A DNA stretch of 60,293 nt from Clostridia bacterium. Lineage in GTDB: Bacteria > Bacillota > Clostridia > Oscillospirales > Acutalibacteraceae. Each line of letters starts with the position of its first letter. Position 1 is the first letter of the stretch. Below, in pieces: positions 8,640 through 16,000 of this stretch. The position numbers were made by a program, and so were the translations under genes. Under the pieces are notes generated by a model. The model was not told where the DNA came from. It was given only the letters and a program-made list of their open reading frames with translations, and did no database searches. The stretch lies in contig JAFULG010000055.1 of NCBI GenBank assembly GCA_017473435.1, positions 1-60,293 on the forward strand, read 5' to 3'.

Positions 8640-8693
8640 CTCTAATCCGTTAGAGCTCATATACACTCTAACATATTAGAGTTAAAATGTCAA
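8640..8693 (-). promoter_or_regulatory. blaI promoter with two dyad operators
   Basis: On the minus strand TTGACA (8693-8688) and TAGAGT (8670-8665) are 17 bp apart. Two dyads overlap or follow them: ACTCTAA-CATA-TTAGAGT (8665-8682), covering the spacer and -10 box, and CTCTAA-TCCG-TTAGAG (8640-8655), in the leader. Their centres are 26 bp apart. This layout is typical of BlaI autoregulation, but the arms differ from the usual TACA/TGTA core. Confidence 0.75.
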
Positions 8694-8700
8694 TATGTTT

Positions 8701-8742
8701 TTGAAAACAAAAAATAGTGGCAAGGTTTTAACTCCTTGCCAC
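8701..8742 (-). terminator. terminator of the TnpV cassette
   Basis: GTGGCAAGG (8717-8725) pairs with CCTTGCCAC (8734-8742). Read on the minus strand the stem is followed by TATTTTTTGTTTT. It ends transcription of the minus-strand cassette. Confidence 0.8.
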
Positions 8743-8797
8743 ATATAAATTGTAAATTTCCATTCTGCAACCAACCTTTTTACAAAAGTTGTTTACA

Positions 8798-8971
8798 TTA
8801 CTCATTAAAGTTGTTTGGTCTTATTTTTGTGATTTTCCCCTCGATGTATAGTGTTTCTCCATCAACAGAATGTTGTCTTCTCGTAAGAACTATATCGAAT
8901 TTTTCTGTTAGCGTTTTCCAAAAGTCAGCGGAGCATTCGTTTGGTACCTCAATATTATATTTTACTGTCAT
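8798..8971 (-). CDS. 57-residue hypothetical protein after tnpV
   Basis: Its ATG overlaps the tnpV stop (ATGA), with AAGGAG inside the end of tnpV, so it is translationally coupled. The sequence (MTVKYNIEVPNECS, then a WKTLTEKFDIVLTRR helix and a strand-rich end) has no family I can name. It is the last gene of the cassette before the terminator at 8701-8742. Confidence 0.5.
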   Translation of the reverse strand: MTVKYNIEVPNECSADFWKTLTEKFDIVLTRRQHSVDGETLYIEGKITKIRPNNFNE

Positions 8972-9333
8972 ACATATATCAACTCCTTGCATATTATTTC
9001 TCTTGTTCTTGATTCAATGTTACTCATACGGCATACCCACTCCATTTGCTTTTCCTCTTTCAGTTGCTCGGTAACACCTTCAGCCTCTTTCATCTGTTCC
9101 ACAAAAGTATCATACATTTCATTTACCTGTTTTTCTACCTCTGCGCAGTACTGATAAAGCTTACCTTGCATAAGTAGTGTATTAAAAAACACCTTCTTAT
9201 GCTTTTCAAGATAGGTCTTGTGCATCATTCCCCATTTACTGAGAGTAATCTTTGCTTCTTTGGCTGGTATTACGAGATTCGGGATGAAATAGTCGCCGAC
9301 TCTGCGGTAGGTTAGCTTTGATTTGTTTTCCAT
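8968..9333 (-). CDS. tnpV: TnpV-type transposon-associated protein
   Basis: 121 residues with the features of the TnpV family (PF14198): the opening YRRVGDYFIPNLVIP, the segment SKWGMMHKTYLEKHK, a central helix GKLYQYCAEVEKQ, and the end MEWVCRMSNIESRTREII. TnpV proteins occur in Clostridial mobile elements; no enzymatic role is known. ATG 9333 is preferred because AAAGGA lies 8 nt upstream; an ATG at 9342 overlapping the DUF6809 stop has no room for a site. A second copy lies at 53039-53425. Confidence 0.75.
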   Translation of the reverse strand: MENKSKLTYRRVGDYFIPNLVIPAKEAKITLSKWGMMHKTYLEKHKKVFFNTLLMQGKLYQYCAEVEKQVNEMYDTFVEQMKEAEGVTEQLKEEKQMEWVCRMSNIESRTREIICKELIYV

Positions 9334-9338
9334 AATTG

Positions 9339-9617
9339 TCATCCTTTCTTGTTTTCAATAAAAGTGTCGTATGTAAATCTTGCTCCGAGTCTGAACCCGA
9401 CGGTGAAGCTATCTGCATTGCAGGTGCTTGAAAATTTTATATAAGTCGCTACATAATCGGTAAAGAGCGCTTTCTCTTTGTTTGTGAGGATTGATGCCAG
9501 TTGTACCTCTTTGTCGGCAAGCTCACTCAGGTTCTTTTTAATCTTTGCGGTCAAATTTGTTGTGCACTCCTGAGGCTCAATGTTTCCGTAATAAAAATCC
9601 TCGATGAAATTTGACAT
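9339..9617 (-). CDS. DUF6809-like protein of the mobile cassette
   Basis: 92 residues, all helical. It opens MSNFIEDFYYGNIEPQE, has a charged middle (LSELADKEVQLASILTNKE) and ends with a GFRLGARFTYDTF segment. This fits the DUF6809 family, common in Clostridial integrative elements. The stop touches tnpV. A paralogue at 50944 has the same opening but a frameshifted C-terminus. No enzymatic residues are apparent. Confidence 0.65.
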   Translation of the reverse strand: MSNFIEDFYYGNIEPQECTTNLTAKIKKNLSELADKEVQLASILTNKEKALFTDYVATYIKFSSTCNADSFTVGFRLGARFTYDTFIENKKG

Positions 9618-9632
9618 ATTATATCACCGCCT

Positions 9633-9788
9633 TTACCTTTCTGATTTATCAATGATTTTCAATAAAAGCTCATCTACATCTTCGGTGGGCAAATCCTCCG
9701 CTAAGAGCATATTGCGAAATTCATTCATACCATTGATAAGTAAATTGCACTCAAAATCTGTAAATTTAATTTTAGTTTTTCTTTCCAT
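9633..9788 (-). CDS. 51-residue hypothetical protein
   Basis: The frame runs from ATG 9788, preceded at about 6 nt by AGGAGG, to TAA at 9633-9635. The product is a basic opening (MERKTKIKFTDFE), a helical middle (LLINGMNEFRNMLLAEDL) and an acidic end. Small proteins of this type are familiar from Clostridial mobile elements beside TnpV and DUF6809 genes; no function is known. It precedes DUF6809 by 15 bp. Confidence 0.6.
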   Translation of the reverse strand: MERKTKIKFTDFECNLLINGMNEFRNMLLAEDLPTEDVDELLLKIIDKSER

Positions 9789-9825
9789 AACAAAACCTCC
9801 TGTTATTTGGTAGCTTTATTTTACC

Positions 9826-10284
9826 TTATAACGGGAGGTTAGTCGAATGTGTGGATTTTATATTTGTTTGTTTTATAAGTGGAAGTATTTTTTCATATTC
9901 TTTTCTGCGTGGTGTCCGTGTTGCTCGTTCCCAAGCAGAATAAGCATTTGGTGCAATACCAATTCTTTGTGCCATTTGAGATTGGTTAAGAGATAGCTGA
10001 GACCGAACTTCTTGTAAAAGTAGATTGTACGGATAATCAATAAAGGAAGTGTAATTATCAAACAGTAGTTTGCGGTCTATTTTAAGAATATCTGCAAGTA
10101 AAACAGCAGTTTTATACATTATGGGATTTTTGTCGTTTTCATAAAGAGTGATAGTGGCAGGTACAACACCAACCAAATTAGCAAGTTCGCGGGTTGTGTA
10201 ACCTTTATGTATTCTGTAGTATCTCAATGTTTTTCCGGCGGTATCGCAATTATCGCTATTCTCAAAATCATACTGTAAATGCAA
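9826..10284 (-). CDS. double-HTH XRE regulator with lost 5' end
   Basis: About 152 residues with two helix-turn-helix domains: TLRYYRIHKGYTTRELANLV in the first third and VRSQLSLNQSQMAQRIGIAP in the second, followed by a basic end (TPRRKEYEKI). No in-frame ATG precedes the first HTH. The frame stays open to 10491, but that stretch is antisense to an IS200/IS605 transposase remnant and is not credible protein. The TTG at 10284, behind AAAGGG, is the best remaining start. I infer that the insertion removed the original N-terminus, so this may be a pseudogene. Confidence 0.5.
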   Translation of the reverse strand: MHLQYDFENSDNCDTAGKTLRYYRIHKGYTTRELANLVGVVPATITLYENDKNPIMYKTAVLLADILKIDRKLLFDNYTSFIDYPYNLLLQEVRSQLSLNQSQMAQRIGIAPNAYSAWERATRTPRRKEYEKILPLIKQTNIKSTHSTNLPL

Positions 10285-10320
10285 TAATAACTTACCCTTT
10301 GAAAAGTGATATACCTCTGT

Positions 10321-10741
10321 GTGATTGAGAATAGTATTGCATTTGCACCAAAGTATAGAAGAAAGGTATTCTACGGAGAAAACAGAGAGGCATACGAGAG
10401 ATATTACGAACACTTTGCCAATGAAAGGGTGTTGAAATAATAGAGGGAGAAATCTGTCCCGACCACGTACATTTACTGGTAAGTATCCCACCTAAAATGA
10501 GTGTATCAGGATTTATTGGATACTTAAAAGGAAAGAGTAGCTTAATGTTATTTCAAAGGTTCGCAATATGAAATTTGCTTACAGAAACCGTGAGTTTTGG
10601 TGCAAAGGATATTATGTGGATACAACCGGTAAAAATACAGCCGCCATAAAGAATTACATAGAGAATCAATTGAAAGAAGATAAACAAAGTGATCAGTTGA
10701 GTCTCTTCGACCCAAGAGACCCGTTTACGGGTAGCAAGTAA
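10321..10741 (+). pseudogene. tnpA: IS200/IS605-family TnpA transposase, broken
   Basis: Three reading frames together give a TnpA protein. The first holds IAFAPKYRRKVFYGE; the second (from about 10430) holds VEIIEGEICPDHVHLLVSIP with the catalytic HUH pair (DHVH), then FIGYLKGKSSLMLFQR; the third (from about 10565) holds FAYRNREFWCKGYYVDTTGK and ends DPFTGSK at TAA 10741. Shifts occur near 10430 and near 10560, and the N-terminal 15-20 residues are unrecognisable. The element is therefore inactive. It sits in the 5' part of the HTH gene on the other strand. Confidence 0.85.
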
Positions 10742-10771
10742 TCCTATGCGTGGCTGGCAGGACAATAAAAG

Positions 10772-10840
10772 ACGCACTTGTGCGTTGCCTGTAGTATTAG
10801 GGCTCTGCCCGAAACGGAAAAAACACCCGCTATGCGGGTG
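10772..10840 (+). repeat. hairpins at the right end of the IS200/IS605 remnant
   Basis: ACGCA-CTTG-TGCGT (10772-10785) and CACCCGC-TAT-GCGGGTG (10824-10840) lie 30-100 bp after the tnpA stop. IS200/IS605 elements carry imperfect subterminal hairpins rather than inverted terminal repeats, and these fit that role. The second could also act as a weak terminator. Confidence 0.6.
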
Positions 10841-10897
10841 GATATTTATTTATCCGCAACCGAAAAGACATTCAATATATACCAAAAGGACAAAGAA

Positions 10898-10926
10898 TTG
10901 AATTAACGCTTCTGATGTGGTATTAT
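10898..10926 (+). promoter_or_regulatory. putative promoter of the two-component/LRR operon
   Basis: TTGAAT (10898-10903) and TATTAT (10921-10926) are 17 bp apart, 47 bp before the response regulator start. Position and spacing are good; the boxes are moderate. Confidence 0.55.
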
Positions 10927-10972
10927 GTAGCTGTAAACAGTTGGATTATACCCGGATTCAGGAGTTGGTTTT

Positions 10973-11686
10973 ATGATAAATATAAATATTTGTGATGACA
11001 GTCAGTATGATATTGAAGTGCTGAAGAATGAGCTTGAAAAATACGAACAAAAGAAGCACATAAGATTTGATGTTGATGCATTTGAAAAAACTGAACAGCT
11101 TTTATATGAGCTTCAGGATAACAGGATTGCCGATATCTATATTCTGGATGTTTCAATGCCGGATAAGAACGGATTTGAGCTTGCCGAGGAGATAAGAAGG
11201 TACAGCGAAAATGCCGTTATAATATTTTTGACATCCATGGAGAACCAGGCGATAATGGGCTATAAATCAAGAGCTCTTCGGTATATTCTCAAAGTAAATA
11301 TAGAAAAGGATCTTGAGGAGGCTTTAGACAGTGCTGTAGCTTATGTGAAAAAGCCTGACGAAAAGATTGTTACAGTGCGCAGATACAGTGAATGCTGGAG
11401 GATTGCTTACCGTGATATAGTATGCGTCAACCGCGTATCAAGACAGCTTGTAATTACAACTGCTTCCCAGGGAGAGCTTACAGACAACAGAGGAATAACG
11501 GATTTTTATAACCTTCTTGATGATAACAGATTTTTATTTATTGATCGCGGATGTTTTGTCAATGTGGATTATATTTCGCAGCTTTCCGGATATGAAATTA
11601 AAATGAAAAACGGAAAAAGCTTACAGATAAGTCGAAGATGTCTACAGACGGTCAAAAAATTTTTACTTGAGTATTGGAGTTTATAA
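10973..11686 (+). CDS. LytTR-family response regulator (AgrA-like)
   Basis: 237 residues. The receiver domain (1-120) has the acidic pair D8-D9, the phosphoacceptor D59 in YILDVSMPDKNGFEL, and the conserved Thr and Lys positions near FLTSMENQAI and ILKVNIEKD. A LytTR DNA-binding domain fills residues 135-237 (VTVRRYSECWRIAYRDIVCV to the C-terminus). CAGGAG precedes the ATG. It is 15 bp upstream of a GHKL kinase, the usual partner. No agrB/agrD-like genes are nearby, so the input signal is unclear. Confidence 0.88.
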   Translation: MININICDDSQYDIEVLKNELEKYEQKKHIRFDVDAFEKTEQLLYELQDNRIADIYILDVSMPDKNGFELAEEIRRYSENAVIIFLTSMENQAIMGYKSRALRYILKVNIEKDLEEALDSAVAYVKKPDEKIVTVRRYSECWRIAYRDIVCVNRVSRQLVITTASQGELTDNRGITDFYNLLDDNRFLFIDRGCFVNVDYISQLSGYEIKMKNGKSLQISRRCLQTVKKFLLEYWSL

Positions 11687-11701
11687 ATCGGGGTGATAAA
11701 A

Positions 11702-13003
11702 ATGGATCTGCTTTATGAAGTGCTTGAACTGCTTTCTGTTTTTGCTGAAGGTTTTATTGTTTTTGCTGTGTCGGGCAGAATGTGTACAGCGAGATACAGA
11801 AATAGCAAGCACATTCTGTTGCTTACAGGCTTTGCCTTCCTATATACGTTGAGCTTAACATATTTAGGAAGTGTTGCAAAGCACTCAATTTCACTTCTGC
11901 TTTTTGCGGTGTGTTATTCCTTCGTGGTTAACCTTGCTCTTGCGAAGGGGAGTACGCTGTTAAGGTGCACGTCACTTATGACAACGTGGTTTTTCCTGCA
12001 CGCACTCGATTATGTGCTGACGTACGGCTTTATGTTTATTGCGGAAAAATTTTCAGTAGGTGGAAACCGGTATACGGCGCTGATTGTCGTAGGGGAGCTT
12101 GTAAAGGTTATTCTGTTTTGTCTTATGTGGAAAATATATCCTGCTTTTTCAATGCTGGGTAAAAAATATCTCAACCTGATTTTTACAATCTCCCTTGTAG
12201 CGTATGCGATAATGTACACCTTCGCCGGAATTATAATGGAAGAGTCTGTTGTTGCGGTACAGATGATATCCTTCTTTTCAATTCTTTTTACAGCGGTGTC
12301 GCTGATTGCGACGGTTTTTGCCGTTACTGTTAAAACGGGATACGAAAAGGAAAAGCGTGAAGCAGAGCTTATGGCTATGACCAATTCAATGATGGAGAAG
12401 AATTTCATTGAAGTTGAAGCCTCGCATAATACAATCCGTCAGCAGGTGCACGATTTCAAAAATCATATTCTGACATTGCGCGGGATGCTTGAAAGTGATG
12501 AAAACGCAAAAAAGTACATAGATGAGCTTCTTCAGTCCTCTTTCGAAAAAGCACAGTATTCATCCTGCGGGAACAGAGTCATTGATTCAATAATCAACTG
12601 CAAATTTACAGAGGCTAAAAGGCTCGGAATAAATTTTACTCACAAGGTAACGCTTTCCTCACAGGTGTATCTTTCATCGGTTGATATCTGTGCTGTGCTT
12701 GCAAATCAGATTGATAATGCACTTGAAGCCTGTTCAAAGCTTTCCGATAATGAAGAAAAGAATATAAAGGTTGAAATATGGCAGAAGGAAGCTTTTATAT
12801 TTTTCAAGGTTACAAATACCTGTCGGGGAAATCCTTTCAACAGTAAAAAAGAACTTGTAAGCACGAAAAATGATCCTTCGGGATTGCATGGCTACGGAGT
12901 TAAAAACATTACAAAAACCGCCGAAAGCTACGGCGGTACAGTCAAGAGCGATTACGCAGACGGAGTGTTTATTTCCGTTGCAATGCTGCCTAATAACAAG
13001 TAA
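11702..13003 (+). CDS. GHKL-domain sensor histidine kinase (AgrC-like)
   Basis: 433 residues: six or seven membrane helices over the first 210 residues, a linker helix with the phosphoacceptor region VHDFKNHILTLRGML, and a GHKL ATPase domain (N-box ANQIDNALEAC, glycine box SGLHGYGVKNI). The family autophosphorylates on His and passes phosphate to LytTR regulators such as the one just upstream. ATG 11702 is preferred to GTG 11693 because GGGGTG precedes it. The next gene starts 17 bp later, so the large LRR protein is probably in the same transcript. Confidence 0.88.
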   Translation: MDLLYEVLELLSVFAEGFIVFAVSGRMCTARYRNSKHILLLTGFAFLYTLSLTYLGSVAKHSISLLLFAVCYSFVVNLALAKGSTLLRCTSLMTTWFFLHALDYVLTYGFMFIAEKFSVGGNRYTALIVVGELVKVILFCLMWKIYPAFSMLGKKYLNLIFTISLVAYAIMYTFAGIIMEESVVAVQMISFFSILFTAVSLIATVFAVTVKTGYEKEKREAELMAMTNSMMEKNFIEVEASHNTIRQQVHDFKNHILTLRGMLESDENAKKYIDELLQSSFEKAQYSSCGNRVIDSIINCKFTEAKRLGINFTHKVTLSSQVYLSSVDICAVLANQIDNALEACSKLSDNEEKNIKVEIWQKEAFIFFKVTNTCRGNPFNSKKELVSTKNDPSGLHGYGVKNITKTAESYGGTVKSDYADGVFISVAMLPNNK

Positions 13004-13020
13004 TTAAAGGAGGAGAAATT

Positions 13021-16000
13021 ATGAAGAAGATTAAGGGTTTGTTGGTTATTATTGCTGTTATTGTGATGATGCTGATGTTTTCCGTTGCGGCTTCGGCGGT
13101 ACAAACGCCAACGTCTGAAAAATATTTTTCTTACAGTATAGTTAATGGTGAAGCATGTATTTACCGTATTGACAGAGGGTTTGAAGGACATTTTGTAATT
13201 CCAGAAAAGCTAAAGGGCTATCCTGTTACCGAGGTGAAACAGGCGAATTATCCGTTTGATTCATGTGGCAATGTTACAGCAATCACTCTGCCGAGTACAA
13301 TAAAAAGAGTGGGTCAATTAGGACTTAGTAATGATCTGGAAAAGGTTTATGTTGATTCTCTTGAAACATGGCTCAATATTGATTTTATTGATCAGGATAG
13401 GAGTCCCTTCAGTGGGGGAGGGGAGCTTTATATCGGTGGAGAACTTGCAAGCGAGATTGTAATACCTGAAGGTGTAACGGAGATTAAGGACTACGCTTTT
13501 CAGGGAATGAGGTCAGTTAAAAGCATAAAGTTGCCTTTAAGCCTTGAAATTTTAGGTACTGATGCTTTTGAATGTGACGTCTATGTGGACAATGTGGAAT
13601 CCTGGATTAATCTTATCGCCGATTCCCGTAAAGCCGGAAAGACACATTATCGTTTCTTCGGTGATATGTATGTAAACACTCAGCTTCTGGTTGATCTTGT
13701 CATACCGGAGTCTGTCACAGAGCTGCCGGCTGAAGTTTTTAACGGCTTTGGATCGATAAAAAGTGTAACCTTTCATAAGAGTTTTGAAAAAGTAGATCAG
13801 TACAGCTTTTTCTACTGCACTAATATAAAAGAGGTTTATGTTCCCGATGTTCAGACATGGTTCAATATCTGTACTGATATGATGCGGACCATAAACATGT
13901 CAATCGATACAATATACGTTGATAATAAGCCTCTTGTTGACCTTGTAATTCCCGAATCTATTGACACGATTCCTGATTATGCCTTTGAATATTACAGCAA
14001 GCTTGAAAGTATAAGTATTTCAGCTCCGATAAAGAAATTCGGTTATAATTGGAATTACATGTGTGATAACTTTAAATCAATTTATGTTGATTCTTATGAA
14101 ACCTGGATGGATTGTGATTTTGTAAATGGTGGCGAAAATCCTGCTTCCAGAGTTGAATGTCTTTATATTGACGGCGCGCCTGTTATAGATTATGTAATTC
14201 CCGAAGGCGCAACAAAAATCTCATCGAGGGCATTTGTAGGATACAAGGGGCTTAAGAGTATAACCATTCCGTCGAGCATAGAAGCGTTGGGCGATGATGC
14301 TTTTAAGGGTTCAGGTCTTGAAAATGTATATGTCGAAAGTTTAGAAGCGTGGTTTGAAACTTGTAGAACAGGTATAGAGTCATCTGAATTCTCGTGGAAA
14401 GCCAGACATCCGATGTCGGTTGCAAAAAACTTTTATGTTAACGGTGAAAAAATTGTTGATCTTGTTATACCCGAAAATATAACAAGGATCCCTGCTCTTG
14501 CTTTTCTCAATGTTAAGACGATAGAAAGCGTAACCTTTCATAAAGGTATAACCGGTGTAGGCGGAAGTGCGTTTTCGGGATGTACGGGAATAAAAGAGGC
14601 TTATGCGCCTGATTTTTCCACTTGGTCAAAGGTGTGTGGCTTAAGCGGATATATAAGGCTCGAAACGATATATATTGACAATGAGCCTGTTGTGGATTTT
14701 GTTGTTCCCGAAGGAGTGGAAAAACTTCCTGCGATATGCTTTAATAATTACAATAAGCTTGAAAGCATAACAATAGGAAGCAGCCTTAAGGAAATAGGCG
14801 GAAACTGCTTTACAGGATGTGATAATCTTAAGAACGTTTATGTTGATTCGCTGAACACCTGGCTTAATCTGAAATTCGTCGATGAGACGGCAAATCCGAT
14901 GAAAATTGCAGAAAATCTGTATATTGCAGGAAAGAGCATTGAAAACCTTGTTATTGATGAAAATGTTACGTCAATTCCTGCCTATGCCTTTGCCGATTTC
15001 AAAGATATTAAAAGTGTGACGATACACGACAAGCTGACAAGTATCGGTAAAGACGCCTTTGCCGGCTGTACCAACATTGAAAGTGTTTATGTGCCGAGCC
15101 TCGAAAACTGGCTGAATATTGATTTTGAATCAGGAAATGCGAATCCCCTTTCTTACGGCGCAAAGCTTTATATTGACGGAGAGTTTTTGGAAGTGCTTGA
15201 AGTGCCTGAAGAAATCGGATTGATCAAGCAATATGCTTTTTATGGTTACGCACATATTAAAACCTTCAACATTACCGGTGCACCTTTGTCTATTGATAGG
15301 TCAGCCTTTTACGGGGATCGCAAACAAATGGAAATTCATGCAAAAACCCTGGAGGATTGGCTGATTGTCGGCTCGGATGTATCCGCTGTACCTTACTACA
15401 GCAATCCTATGCAGTATGGAGCAACACTTTATATAAACGGTGAACAGCCCGAAGAAATTGTTATCCCTGAAAGCGTGAAAAGAATTCCCGCTTATGCCTT
15501 TAATAATTACAAGAAGCTTAAAAAGGTAACAATACCCGTTACAACCAAGATGGGCCTTGACTCATTAAAAAACAGTGGATTGGAAGAGATTATAATAGGC
15601 AGTCTCACCACGGAATACGAGCCTACAACGGAAGTGACATCCTCTTTCTTCGGAGGATGCAGTACAGTGAAAAAGGTAATCCTTGGTTATGGTGTTAAGT
15701 CAATCGGTGACGGGGCTTTTCGGGGTCGAAGCAACCTCAAGGAGGTTGTTATGTACAGCGGTCTTGAGAAAATAGGTGTTGAGGCTTTTTATAATTCGGG
15801 GATAACTGCTGTTATTATTCCCTCAACGGTTAAAGAGGTAGGAAAGTTTGCATTTGCCTATTGCGGCGCTCTTGAAAGCGTTACCTTTGGCGACAAGGTC
15901 GGTACGGAGCCTGTTATGAATATGGATGATTATGCCTTTAAGCGTTGTCCGAAGCTTAAAACAGTTATATTTAACTCAGGTGTTAAGAAAATAGGCAGAT

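Noticed and set aside
8798-9788. Complete transposon with recombinase
   Set aside because: No integrase, serine recombinase or terminal repeats are visible; only accessory-type genes remain.
10285-10491. N-terminal extension of the double-HTH protein
   Set aside because: Antisense to the IS200/IS605 TnpA remnant, which is recognisable by PKYRRK and the HUH motif.
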